The translations under genes were made by a program, and so were the position numbers. A stretch of DNA of 64,000 nucleotides, taken from assembly GCF_019703515.2 (NCBI RefSeq), contig NC_059372.1, positions 15,332,492 through 15,396,491 of the forward strand, read 5' to 3'. This stretch comes from Myxocyprinus asiaticus (Eukaryota > Chordata > Actinopteri > Cypriniformes > Catostomidae). This document shows positions 21,770-35,200 of the stretch, piece after piece; position 1 is the first letter of the stretch, and every line of letters begins with the position of its first letter. The notes beneath the pieces were generated by a model. That model made no database searches. It saw only the letters and a program-made list of their open reading frames with translations, and was not told the origin of the DNA.

Positions 21770-22524
21770 GGCGTTGATTTTGAAAATATGACTGATCATG
21801 CAAAAAAATCTGACTTTTATTTAAGGATAGTGATCATATGAAGCCATTTATTATCACATAGTTGTTTGGCTCCTTTTTAAATCATAATGGTAACAGAAAT
21901 CACCCAAATGGCCCTGATCAAAAGTTTACATACCCTTGAATGTTTGGCCTTGTTACAGACACACAAGGTGAAACACACAGGTTTAAATGGCAATTAAAGG
22001 TTAATTTCCCACACCTGTGGCTTTTTAAATCGCAATCAGTGTCTGTGTATAAATAATCAATGAGTTTGTTAGCTCTCACGTGGATGCACTGAGCAGGCTA
22101 GATACTGAGCCATGGGGAGCAGAAAAGAACTGTCAAAAGACCTGTGTAACAAGGTAATGGAACTTTATAAAGATGGAAAAGGATATAAAAAGATATCCAA
22201 AGCCTTGAAAATGCCAGTCAGTACTGTTCAATCACTTATTAAGAAGTGGAAAATTCGGGGATCTCTTGATACCAAGCCAAGGTCAGGTAGACCAAGAAAG
22301 ATTTCAGCCACAACTGCCAGAAGAATTGTTCAGGATACAAAGAAAATCCCACAGGTAACCTCAGGAGAAACACAGGCTGCTCTGGAAAAAGACGGTGTGG
22401 TTGTTTCAAGGAGCACAATACGACGATACTTCAACAAAAATGAGCTGCATGGTCGAGTTGCCAGAAAGAAGCCAATGCCACAAAAAAGCCTGGTTACAAT
22501 ATGCCCGACAACACCTTGACACGC
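21770..22524 (+). mobile_element. 5' part of another Tc1-like transposon, truncated by a LINE
   Basis: The noncoding 5' region has GATCAAAAGTTTACATACCC at about 21917, typical of Tc1 terminal repeats. It is followed by an open transposase start at 22112. Sequence matching a Tc1 continues to about 22524, where a minus-strand LINE 3' end begins. The catalytic half was not found on the far side of the LINE. Confidence 0.65.
22112..22519 (+). pseudogene. Tc1-like transposase, N-terminal DNA-binding half only
   Basis: Open for 135 codons. It reads MGSRKELSKDLCNKVMELYK, then KKISKALKMPVSTVQSLIKK (first helix-turn-helix), GRPRKISATTARRI (GRPR hook) and RSTIRRYFNKNELHGRVARK (second helix-turn-helix). 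The DDE catalytic core is missing because the element is cut at about 22524. The DNA-binding half is the best-preserved transposase segment in the window. Confidence 0.75.
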
Positions 22525-22796
22525 CTCACATCAAATCAATCAAATCACTTTTATTGTCACACAACCATATACACAAGTGCAATAGTGTGTGAAATTCTTG
22601 GGTGCAGTTCCGAGCAACATAGCAGTCGTGACAGTGATGAGACATATACCAACCTACAATAAACATCAAATTTACACAACACAATTTAAAATCTAATATA
22701 CACATAATTACACACAACACAATATACAAATAATAACATACAATGTACATTATACAATACACACAATATAGAATACACATTATACAATAAAAAATA

Positions 22797-22852
<56 letters not shown>
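22797..22852. repeat. (TA)n microsatellite
   Basis: About 28 TA units inside the 3' region of the minus-strand LINE. Confidence 0.9.
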
Positions 22853-22856
<4 letters not shown>

Positions 22857-23305
22857 TATATAAAATGTACAGTAGGTTGTTTTGTACTGTATTGACATTC
22901 AGGCTGTCGGTTGATAGTCAGTTGCCAGTTTGTTGTTAAGAGAGAATATAATTTATGACAGTCCAGTGTAAGATTAATAAAGTGCAGTGCTGATGTATAT
23001 TGATCGTGAGAGTTCAAGAGTTCAAAAGTCTGATTGTTTGGCGGAAGAAGCTGTCATGAAGTCGGCTGGTGCGGGTCCTGATGCTGCGATACCGCCTGCC
23101 TGTTGGTAGCAGTGAGAGCAGCCCATGGCTCGGGTGGCTGGAGTCTCTGATGATCCTCTGAGCTTTTTTCACACACCGCCTGGTATATATGTCCTGAGGG
23201 AGGGAAGCTCACCTCCGATGATGTATCTAGCAGTTCGCACCACCCTTTGCAGGGCTTTGCGGTTGTGGGCTGTGCTATTGCCGTACCAGGCGGAGATACA
23301 GCCAG

Positions 23306-24259
23306 TCAGGATGCTCTCCACAGTGCTGGTGTAGAAGATGTGGGGTTCATTCCAAACTTCCTCAGCCGTCTCAGGAAGAAGAGGCGCTGATGAGCCTTCT
23401 TCACAACGGCCTCAGTGTGGACAGACCATGTGAGTTCCTCAGTGATGTGGACACCCAGGAACTTGAAACTGCTGACTCTCTCCACTGGTGCTCCATTGAT
23501 GGTGATGGGGCTGTGTTCTCTTTCTCTTCTCCTGAAGTCCACCACAAGCTCCTTTGTCTTACTGACGTTGAGGGAGAGGTTGTGCTCCTGACACCAGCGT
23601 ATCAGAGTGTGCACCTCCTCTCTGTAGGCTGTTTCATCATTGTCAGTGATCAGACCTACCACCGTCGTATCATCAGCAAACTTAATGATGGCATTGGAGC
23701 TGTGTGTTGCCACACAGTCATGTGTGTACAGGGAGTACAGGAGTGGGCTGAGAACACAGCCCTGTGGGGCTCCAGTGTTGAGGGTCAGTGATGAGGAGAT
23801 GTCACTGCCCATTCTAACCACCTGGCGTCTGCTTGACAGGAAGTCCAGGATTCAGCTGCACAGCGAGCTGTTTAAGCCCAGAGCCCAGAGTTTCTCATCA
23901 AGCTTGGAGGGAACTATGGTGTTGAATGCTGAGCTGTAGCCTACAAACAGCTTTCTCACATAAGTGTTCCTTTTTTGCAGGTGGGAGAGAGCAGTGTGTA
24001 GTGTAGATGCAATGGCATCATCAGTGGAATGGTTGTTGCGGTAAGCAAACTGCAATGGGTCCAGTGATGGAGGCAGCACAGAGCAGATGTAATCTCTGAT
24101 AAGTCTCTCAAAGCATTTGCTGATGATGGGGGTCAGAGCAACAGGACGCCAGTCATTTAAGCAAGTGATTTTGGATTGCTTTGGTACAGACACAATGGTG
24201 GACGTTTTAAAGCATGTGGGGACTACAGACAAGGAGAGGGAAAGGTTGAAAATGTCCAT
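23306..24259 (-). pseudogene. LINE reverse transcriptase fragment
   Basis: Minus-strand frame 24259-23852 has [20 protein letters not shown] and [13 protein letters not shown]. It then meets a TGA at 23854-23852, where related elements have Trp (CSWILDFL), and continues in the same frame through 23821 with TLNTGAPQGCVLSPLLYSLY and IIKFADDTTVVG (catalytic FADD). Thumb-type sequence ending KKAHQRLFFLRRLRKFGMNP follows. So one nonsense codon splits an otherwise open domain, and a frame loss follows near 23330. Confidence 0.78.
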
Positions 24260-24461
24260 AAAAACACCAGCCAGTTGGTTCGCGCACGCTATGATGACGC
24301 GGCCCGGAATGCTGTCTGGACCCGCGGCTTTACTGGGTATTCACCTGTCGGAAGGATCGGGTTACATCCGCTACAGAGACAGAGAGTGAACTAACCTCTG
24401 TAGCTTCGGCCGCGAGAGCTCTCTCTGCGAGGGCAGAGTCTGTTTTATAGTACAGCAGATC

Positions 24462-24901
24462 CAGTGTTGGGTAAGTTACTTAAAAATAGTAGTCCACTAC
24501 AAATTACTAAGTATTTCTCTAAAATTGTAATCAGATTATTACACTAATCACTTAATTGAAAAAGTTATCATTTTACTGATTACTTTTAAGATATTTTCTA
24601 AAACACTTTTTCGCTTAAATTCAAAATAATGTCTATATTTATTTTTCATTATTACACACAAGTCATGCACTCAGCACCTCACATTTCTCTTTCACAATGA
24701 CTCATTACGGGGCCATAATGAATGTATTCTACATAAATAATATATTAGAAATAACCATAATCTTATAATTATAATGAAATTAATTGAAAGTCAGTAACTG
24801 TAATCTGATTACAAGTCTAATGCATTACACAACATTTTTGACTATAAAGTAATTAGATTACAGCAACTAATTACTTTGTAATTGGAATACACGCAATACT
24901 G
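24462..24901. mobile_element. Short non-autonomous hAT-like element (family H2), intact ends
   Basis: Starts CAGTGTTGGGTAAGTTAC and ends ACGCAATACTG. It is flanked by agcagatc (24454-24461) and agtagatc (24902-24909), an 8-bp duplication with one mismatch. Inside it has inverted AAGTAATC/GATTAC words and no ORF. Confidence 0.7.
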
Positions 24902-24909
24902 AGTAGATC

Positions 24910-26704
24910 CATAACTATGTTGGTAAATTTAAAGAGCCTGTTGCTTCCATTTTACAGTCATGAAGATATGCATTAATGTAACCTGAAATGTAAAACCTGA
25001 GAGATTTGTTTATGTTTGATCTCTGTTTTTATTGATCATCCATAAAATCTAGCTGGCTTACACACAAAAAAGATTTTTGCTGCTTGTTCAATTTACTTAA
25101 TTAAAATGATCTTGAGCAACAAAATTCTAGAACATTTTGTTACAACTTGATTTCATTGAGTTCTATCCATTTAAAACTGTAAAACTGAAGTTTACTTAAT
25201 CCGTTTGAGTTGCGACTACATTAATAATTTTTGATGAAACTGGGCAGGGGATTTCCAATTGCAGCATGCATGCTTTGCTTAGGACTCGATAGGGAGAAAA
25301 TTAAGTGTTATTTTATGTGTTTTTGTGCAAGATGAATATAAAGGGAGATACCTGTTAGTGTTTAATATTTTGTTATGTTGAGATTTAAAAGAGTTTCTGT
25401 TATGTTAGAGTTTTGAGGGTTACTATTATACTGAATACTGCAAGGACAGGCACTGTAGATGTAATGCATGAAACTGATTGCTATCTTTGTTGAGCAAATG
25501 CTGTGCTAACCATAGCAAAGTTAATAAACTACACTCTGTAGTGCTTCCAACCAGCATGTATTTAACATTCACTTTCACTAGTTAGTACATAAAGAAATAA
25601 GACATTTATCTGAGTTATAATGACACATCTAATTTTGTTGGGTTTACCCAATTCCACAAGGTTCTTTCTACACAAAGTGTTTGTGTTGAGATTACATAGT
25701 AATTTTGAGTTAAGAAAGCTAATTTCAAACACGTGGAACCACTGTCAACAAATGAATCAAGTTCAGCCAAAGAGCTGTTTTTTTTTAGGGTTTTCTATTC
25801 TATCATACACATCTGTTATATAATACTTTAGATCATTCATTCTGTACTTGAGCAAATGTCAGCAAAAAATAGCATGTAAGCAATGATTAACAGAAAAATC
25901 ATCAGCCCATAAAACTATCAGTGTGAAGTAGCTGATAGTTTGCTCAAACAGAATGATCAAGTTGTGTCTCTCACAAGTGTTTTCTATAGTCATTGTTGAG
26001 AAAGCTAGAGAGAACATGAAGTAACTTATTGAAGAAACTTTACTAACTTATTCCGTAATGATGTTGCTCCCAAAGTAAATACAGTCGACATGTTGATGTC
26101 TCAATTCTGGATCCAGTTCCAAGATACTGAGTTTAGAACCATCAGTCAGTTCAGTTATGCATTTTACATACTACATAACGTTAGAATATCCCTTTACATT
26201 CTATCTGACTAACTACAGTTCTCTTTAATCTTTGTTTTGTAAGTCACTGTATCAATAAACTCATTTTATTCATTATCATGAATTTACATTTAATAATTTT
26301 AGCCAAAGGCAACCATGTTTAGCGTAACTTTGTAAAATGAATGTCTGATTCACTGCTGTTAGTTATAGGGCTGTGTAAAACTCTTGGCTTAGTCACACAT
26401 TTCATTTAATTCGTAACGATGCACATTCACTTTTTACAGAAATGTCTCAAAGCGCTGATCTCCAGCATGTCTTTTTCAATGTCCAACTCATGCACTAATC
26501 TTTGACTGTCATATCTGCTGGAGAAGCCCTTTTGGATTATACAACCACTCATTGCATGAGTAAATACATTGCAAAAGAGTAAACCACAGTCCGGTGAAAG
26601 CTCACATGCAACAGGGCTGCTTACTGCTGTGCAAACATTTTAGATCCTCTTTTTGTCTGATTTTTACTCAAAAGTTTTCTGCAATTTCTAAAGAGGCAAA
26701 AAAG
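24910..26704. other. Intergenic sequence upstream of aldh8a1
   Basis: AT-rich DNA with no recognised repeat or gene. It should contain the aldh8a1 promoter and 5' leader, but I see no TATA box or CpG-rich stretch that I would defend. Confidence 0.4.
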
Positions 26705-29219
26705 ATGAATTATCTAGTGCTGGAAAACTATATTGGTGGGAAGTTTGTACCATGCTCCAAACTTATAGATTCTTACGACCCGTCGACTGGAGAGGTTTAT
26801 TGCAAAGTTCCAGAAAGTGGACCAGAAGAGGTGAGAGATTTTTCTTGATGTTTTTCTTCAATTGCGGCATATAAAGATGTTAATTTTACAAGTTCAAATA
26901 TGTTCTGAATCTCTGCAGATCTAATACTTGAAACATTAATATTATCTGGAACAATCCTGTACATGCATATTAGTGAACATTTTAACTAGATGCAATTGTA
27001 AAAATTTCACTGCAGTTTCACTTAAAAAAAATAAAATATGCAACCCGATACAACATTACTTAGCTGAAGACACAAATTCCAAGTAAGTTTGTTTGCTGAG
27101 CCGTTTGATGTACCTTTGGTCCCATATACTTTTCACTGGTCATAAAAAGCAAAAGAAATCTAGTGGGCCGACGCTCAAGGTCCACTTGATAATTATTTAA
27201 CCCAAGTAAGCTGGTGTGGGTCAGTGGAACAGAAAAGTTCTAAGTGCAGGTGTGTTTGTGCTATATTATATGCAGCATGTTATTTAATGCATTGGACAAA
27301 TTGGACGACACCACTTTAATACACTTAATATCTCATGGTCTTACATAAATCTTTTTAGACACAACATCCTGCCAACTGCTAGTATAGAGCAAGACACTCG
27401 ACAACTTGTGAAATATGGCCTATTGGTTGACATCTGTAATTAAGTTAAACCTTTTCTGAGTGCTTGTAGGTGGACGCTGCAGTGAGGGCAGCCAAAGAGG
27501 CCTTTCCTGATTGGTCAACTAAGAGCCCAGCTGAGAGATCTCAAGTGCTGATTAAACTGGCAGACCTGATAGAGGCTCATCTGGAGGAATTTGCCCAGGC
27601 AGAGTCTAAAGACCAGGGTAACACTAGATACTGTACACCATAACACAGGGCACTAAATGAGTACTGATACCAATATTTAGAGAGCTGAGAGGCTGATTGT
27701 GATGAGGAGGAGAGCGTGGCCGGGCTGTGAGTGTGCACGCCTGGTGCTGAGTGGCCTAATCAGCGAGAGAGAGATAAGAGGAGTCGGGAGTGCTGGAGAG
27801 AGAGAGACACACACGGAGCTGTGTGTGTGCGTCATCCTGTTGTTATGTTGCAGTTCAGTGTTTTAAGTTATTATTAAAGTCTTATTAAGTGTTAATCCGG
27901 TTCTTGCTTCCTCCTTTCCCGATGAACAAGGGGCTTGTCTGCCACACTGGTGCCGAAACCTGGGACTGGAGGAAGGCGCACCATCAGAGAGCCCTCGCCG
28001 TTGACGGAGGTTTGTGACACTGAGGATGCTTGATGTGGTTGTACTGGAGCAGTTCGCCAGGAGACGAAGGAGCCGCTGTCGTCCACCAGGGGGCAGGGGA
28101 GCTTGCTGCCATTTTCCAGGAAGTGGAGGAGCTGCTGCCGGTTGCTAGAGGGCGGAGGAGCCACTATCGTCCTCCAGGGGGCGGGGGAGCTCGCCGCTGT
28201 CCGCCGGGAGGCAGAGGAGCTAGCTGCCGTCCGCTGGGAGGCGAGGTCCAGTGCCATTGCCTGGTGTCACGGAGGACTGCTACCCATCTGGCCGAGGACC
28301 AAATGGCGGCGTGGTCGACAACAGAGTGACGACTCTTTTTTTTCTCTCTCTCCCTCTCTCTCTCCCGCCCCCTTTTCCTCTCCCCTCCCTCTCCACTCGT
28401 CCTACCCAGGTACCCAGGAGGCGGGGAAAACCAGCTGGTGACATGGCCGAAGGGGCAACTCCTCCCCTCCAAGAAGGGGGGGGTGGGGAAGTCAGTCCGG
28501 AGCTTTCCTCTGCCTGAATTGGGCAGTGGGGATATGTGACGAGGAGGAGGGCGTGGCTGGTGCTGAGTGGCCTAATCAGCGGGAGAGAGATAAGAGGAGG
28601 CGGCGGGAACAGGCTGAACAGGAAACATAAAGTTTAATGGTAAACTTAAAACCAACATAAACAAATGTGCAGCACAGCTGCGTGCGTCTCTCCGGCTGCC
28701 CCTTATCTTGCTCTCCTGCTGATCAGCTGATTCAGCGCCGGCCGTGCTCCATCACGGCCTGGCCACGTCTTCCTCCTCGTCACACTCCTCCCCCACCCGA
28801 CTGGACTAACCCCCCCCACCCCACCCCCACCCCCCATCTCCGGGGGTGGAGACGCTGCCCTTCCGGACGTTCTGTCAGCCGGTGGCCCACCCTGCCTCCT
28901 GTGAACCTGGGGGGAGAGACGAGGGGAGGCATGGGGAGAGGGAAAGGGTGAGAGGAGACACACAGAGAGAGAGAGGAGAGAGAAGAACTTGCTCACCGTT
29001 TCCCGGTCAACCAACATAAACAAACATGCAGCACGGCCACGTGCGTCTCTCTCTTTCGAACCGGTGTCTCCGGCTGCCCCTTATCTCGCTCTCCCGCTGG
29101 TCATCTGATTCAGCACCCACCGTGCTCCATCACGGCCCGGCCACGCCACGCCCTCGTCCTCGTCACACTGATATAACAGAGGCTGATACATACATACATA
29201 CATATATACATATACTATA

Positions 29220-29276
<57 letters not shown>

Positions 29277-32200
29277 GGTTGGGAGGGTTACTTTTGAAAT
29301 GTATTCCACTAAAGATTACAGAATACATGCTGTAAAATGTCATTTGTAACGTATTTCATTAGATTACTCAAGGTCAGTAATGTATTCTAAATACTTTGAA
29401 TTACTTCTTCAGCACTGGTAGATTTTTTCACTTGTTTTGACTATAAAAACTCTGCCAGTACAGTAAGACAAAATACATGTTAAAAATACATTCTCTGAAA
29501 AACCAAAATATCTTATGCAGTGTTGTTTCTAAAACAAGATAAATCTAATTGATCTTCAAATGTTTTTACAGGAAAACAATACAAAAATTATCAAGAATAA
29601 GATTTTTACCCTAATATCAAAGGTCTTACTAGAAAAAATATATATTATGATCTAACGTGAATTTTCTTGATAAAAAAATATGATCGTGTCTGGTAACGTG
29701 CATGTAAAATGGCTAGAAATAGTATTTTATCTTAGCGTAAAGCTGACAATTTACACAAGGCTTATTTCTATTTCTTCTGCTCCAATCTTACTTCAAACTT
29801 ACTTCTCTGTCTGCTCATATGAATGTAACACATCATAAGAAAGTGTTTCACCGCTGTTCAAATGCACTTTGGATGGCATCATTTATATGTATAAATGTTT
29901 TCCATCTGAAAGGACTAAATATTAAATGAAACAAATGACAATAAAATGCAAAGTAATCTCTTCAGTAATCAAAATACTTTTTGAATGTAACTGTATTCTA
30001 ATTACCAATGATTTAAATTGTAACTGTAGTGGAATACAGTTACTTATATTTTGTATTTTAATTACGTAATCCCGTTACATGTATTCTGTTACTCCCCAAC
30101 CCTGTATATACATATACAGTATAATCGCCATATCTGCCAATCAATTGGTCTGGATGGTATATCAGTCATTCATTTTCTGTCATTGAACAATTTCTTTCAG
30201 TTTTAGCATTACTGTGTCCATGCTGTATTCCCTGCCAAAGTTACCCTGTAACAGTTACCCAACTATCTCTCTCTTTCTCTCCCAGGGAAGACTATAACTT
30301 TCGCCCGAACTGTTGACATTCCACGAGCAGCATACAACTTCCGTTACTTTGCTTCATCTATCCTGCATCATACAAATGACTGCAGTCAGATGGATCACAT
30401 GGACTGTCTCAACTACACATTACGCAGTCCTGTGGGAGTGGGTATGTGTTTATGTGTTTATAATACTATTTTAAAGACCCCACGAAATCAAAATGAGAGT
30501 TTTGTGGAGTTTAGCACATATCTATTAGCTCTGAGGCCATCTACAATATTTGCTTGTGTAGGCTGCTTCTAAAAGTTGACAAAATTAACTTAACAGATAT
30601 ACACACTTAAAATGTACAGTCTTTCTCTTTTTGATAAACAGACCAAAAATATTGATGAATCTTTTTTTTAAAATTTCTGTCCAATAACATGCTCTGTAGA
30701 ATGAGAATGTCCCTCCTCCTTAAAGGAATATTCAAGGTTCAATACAAGTCAAGCTCAATTAACAGCATTTGAGGCAAAAAATAATTTAGACTCGTCCATC
30801 CTTTTGTTTAAAAAAAATGCAAAAATCGAGGTTACAGTGAGGCACTTACAATGGAAGTGAATGTGGCCAATTTTTGGAGGGTTTAAAGCAAGAGCGGACT
30901 GGGAAGAGAAATCGGCCCAGGATGTTACATAGAAACTGGCCCAAAAGTTGTCTTTTTCTGCATATCGCTGCCCCCTTCGGCATATCGCAGCGCCGTTTTG
31001 TGGCCTGTTCTGTATAATGCGGCGGCCCATTTCAGCTTATCGCGGCCCATTCGGCCCTGTTTTGCAGAGTCCAGGTTCTCCCGATGGCCAGTCCACCCCT
31101 GGTTTAAAGACAGAAATGTGAAGCTTATAATTTTATAAAAGCACTTACATTAATGTTTCTGTTAACTCTTGTATAATTTGAGCTGTAAAGTTGATTGAAT
31201 AGTCATTTTAGGGTTTGTTGAAATTACATCGTCATGGCAACAAAGTTATAAAATTGGATATAAATTTACACAGAAAAGCAATTTTATCACATTAAAATCA
31301 TGTTTACACACATATTGTTTATGTATTGTGGCAATACTTTTGAAACAGTGAGTATTTAAGGTCATGAGATCTGAGACTTCTCGTTGCAGACCAGTCACCA
31401 ACTCAAAACGTCAAAGGAGACGAACTTGAGTCGTGCAGTGTACACTAGGCTTTATTCCACCTGCCACCGACAAGCATTAGCGAATAGCAAGTGTTCATGG
31501 ATGTGACTTAAACTAATAACTATTGCCAATTAAAAAAATAAAGGGACAAGCCATTTGATTTGTAGTCTACTGCCCCAACCTTCCTGTTTCATTACGAAAT
31601 ATGTCAACATAGTAAAGAAAACTCTGCTTCTTCAGCGATTACAAGGGGTCTTTACAATGACTCTTGTTTAGCTGGTCTTATCAAATAGTTTGTGTAATTT
31701 GTGCAATTACCTTTTGTCTGTCTGTAGCTGGTCTTATAAGCCCATGGAACCTGCCGCTGTACCTCCTGACCTGGAAGATTGCCCCTGCTGTAGCTACAGG
31801 CAACACTGTAGTGGCCAAGCCCAGTGAAATGACTTCAGTCACTGCCTGGATGATGTGTCAGCTATTGGATGAAGCTGGTTAGTGGAAAAAATCACATTGA
31901 CCACAATATACATACCATGATGTCTGAATTGGTTACATATTTCAAAACATTATGTGGGTGTGTGTCTTCTAGGTTTTCCACCGGGTGTGGTTAACATTGT
32001 ATTTGGTACGGGCCCGCATGCAGGGGATGCGTTGGTGTCCCACCCTGATGTGCCATTGATCTCATTTACGGGGAGCACAGATACAGCGAGACTGATAACT
32101 GAACGTAGTGCGCCGTTCTGTAAGAAGCTTTCTTTGGAGCTTGGTGGGAAAAACCCTGCTATTATATTTGCTGATGCTGACATGGAGCAATGCATCAGCA

Positions 32201-35200
32201 CTACTGTACGATCAAGCTTCTCTAATCAGGTGAGTTCATATACAGCTTGGCCAGTCGGGTTATATTTTACATAATCGGTAGCTTTGCCAGTTACACTTTT
32301 GCTTTCTGTTGCAAAACATTTGACACTACTGCGCTCAAACAATCTAAATCATACAAATTCAGAGACTATTTCGCAGAGACGGGCCACTTCTTTTACAATG
32401 AATGGGAGAAATTGGAACGCCCAACAATCAACGGATATAGAAAGGCAGTCCTGCCTTACAGGTAAAAGAGCCAATTGCCTTTTAGTTACAGACATCACCT
32501 GTCAATCAACTCAAGAACGTGTCTCTATTACTATTTCTGCCATAGCTTGCCTTAATGTGGCAGAAATAGGAAGAGTAGTATGGTAGTATTCCATTTTGAA
32601 CCAAAGTCCCTTTTAAGGCAAGTCACTCCAATCGGCGGCCATCGGCGGCCAAAATGGTTGGTTAAGATACCGATCAAAGAACATATATCAAATAAGCAAA
32701 ATCTGACAACAATGGTATCATAAATTGTGCTTCTTAACCTCAGATTATGGTAAAAAAAAAAAAAAAAAAAAAGACGGACAATGTCTGATTGGCTCTTTTA
32801 CCTGTAAGGCAGGACTTCCATTTCAACAGCCGCCATATTGTGCTTTCCAATCTGCTCTGTCTCGGCCTGAATAGTCTCTGTTCCGAACTCAGCCCTAGTA
32901 CTCAGCATACTATCACATGTACTTATGCAGTATATTGTATGTACACTGTGCAGAGTATGTAACTTTTCCGTTTGCTTCGAAAATATTAATGGGCAACTAC
33001 ATTTGCAAAAATGTGCATATTACACTGTGCTAGGTACAGTATCCCACAATGTGCTTGACATGACCTTCCATTTCCAGTGTGAGAAATTTCTAACATCCTT
33101 TTCTTGACTCATTTTGATTGGACTTCTAAATACATTTTCTTTCACAAAATTGAATAATAATAATAAAAAGAATCAAAATAAGTTTTTATTTCAGAAATGA
33201 TAACAGGATATGCCAATCACTGAATAAAACATGCACATAATGAGGGCATGTGACAACAATGTACAATACTGTTTGGAATGTTTATTCTTAATGTACATAA
33301 TATGTAGTATTAAGTGTATACAACACAGTATGTAGTAAGCAGAATGCTAATATTCCATTTCAAACAGTCCATAGTTGAGCAGTACGTCCGGCTGCCATGC
33401 AGTTCTCTTTTCTGCCACACCGGGGTGCTCAGAATACATATTTTTAATACAGCATGGTACATCATGTTCTCTTACACTTATTCTCTTTCTGTATATTTCT
33501 CATTTTTGCTCTGAGGTATTCATTTGGCACACACATAAACACATAAATGCTGTGCTAAGGGTGCCCAATTATAATTGTAAAATGTACTTACATCTCAGTC
33601 CATTATATGCTGAAGAAGCTTATTTACTTGTCTTTCTTTCCCCCCTCTTTCTTCTTTCTCTAAGGGAGAGATTTGTCTGTGTACCAGCAGAATCTTTGTT
33701 GAACGGAGCATTTACCCAGAATTCCTCACTCGTTTTGTGGAGGCGACTCGTCAGTGGAAAACTGGAGTGCCCTCTGACCCCTCCAACAACAACGGAGCGC
33801 TTATCAGCAAAGAGCACCTACAGAAGGTCAGACAATAACTATGTTTTCATTGACATAACATGCTTCATTTGGTGTCAGGTTTTGTTTGTAGATAGTATTT
33901 TGTTAGTGTCCTAACTAGGCACGATGTGATTAAAGCCTCTTCTATCTAAATCTTCTATGAGTTTTTGTCCAAGCTAAGGAGTTCTATAATACCTGCAGAA
34001 AGCTATCTGTTGGCATTCCCAATTATCTTAATAGCCCCAGAATGGTGTAGATACAACATCTACCAGCAGGAGCTAACTTAGCCATACCATGCTAAAAAGC
34101 CAAACAAAGACATTTTAGCCCAAAATCAGCCATGAATGTGATGAATGACAGTGAAATCTTATTGGTCCTAAATCTTACTACACATAACTTTATATTATAC
34201 ATTAGCATATGTTCTAATTGACTGTGAATATTTGGCATCACATAGCATTTTCACTTTCATGGTAGATTAGCACTGGAAAGGTTTAGACACTGTGTTAAGG
34301 TGGAAAAAGCTTACATTATCACATTTGAAATCGACATGTCTCCGAAAGTTAATTTACCCTAATGTTAACCCCATTCAAGTGAATTGCTGACAAGCGCCAT
34401 CCTCCATCAGACATTTTTGCATCAGTTCAAGTGTGAATACATTTCTCTTAGGGATGTAAAAAAAATTGTATTGTATTGTATTGTATCGTACGATACGACA
34501 CTCACTATACAATACCATATGTATTGTACTATACATAAACAAACACATTATAGTGTAATTAAAACTAAGAAGTGCAATACTGAGAGCTGCGTAACAGTCT
34601 CCTCCCCGGAGAGGCGGCACTGAATGCTCACAGGAAAAGAGAGCAACACACTTACAGTATATAGGCGAGAAGATCGATGGCAAATGCCAAGTAGATTGTA
34701 CTGTAGAGGTACAGCTTGTCGAATTTGCCAAACAACGGTGTCATGTCCTGGTGCTACAGTACATCAAACATGTAGTTTTATTAACGTCAACATCACCTCA
34801 CAAATCGGTGGATTTGTGAGGCAGAAACAGCAGCAGTAAGTTTAACAGCTGCCTCTCCCTGCTGACACTGAGCGTGACATACACAGCAAGACGCTCATAA
34901 GTTATTAGTCATAACTATTAAAAAACAGCTTATTCAAAATCTGACAACGTAAGAAACCTGCAATTACATGAGACTTATAATTATCTGCTTTTGACTTCGA
35001 AATGTAAAAAGCTTTGAGAACAATGCTTGCGCACATGTTATAAGCTGGTAATAACGCTGGTAAAGTTTACATGCAAAGTGAAACAGGGAGAAGAGGGCAA
35101 AAATGTATGTGTGCAGATCAGTTTTTGCTACAGTCACTTCAGCTTGCTCACATGGGGCTTTCAGACAAGGCATAATTTACTAAAAGCTGATTTGAAACGA

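Larger units (their letters stand above)
22525..24453 (-). mobile_element. 5'-truncated non-LTR retrotransposon on the minus strand
   Basis: The 3' end is at about 22525 on this strand, reading GTGTGACAATAAAAGTGATT with a short GATTTGATTTGAT tail. The reverse transcriptase region is at 24259-23306. A (TA)n microsatellite lies inside its 3' part. The 5' side stops near 24453 against the hAT element at 24462. It inserted into the Tc1 element to its left. Confidence 0.75.

Noticed and set aside
22526..23017. Open frame with a long Tyr-Ile run
   Set aside because: It is the translation of the (TA)n microsatellite within a LINE 3' region.
26594..26704. Upstream in-frame ATG giving a 37-residue N-terminal extension to aldh8a1
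   Set aside because: The extension does not resemble any ALDH N terminus, while the ATG at 26705 aligns with the family start.
28030..28517. Several overlapping open frames of 99-121 codons on both strands, rich in Pro, Gly, Ser and Arg
   Set aside because: They lie inside the GC-rich internal part of a short LTR element; low stop density there explains them, and no domain is visible.
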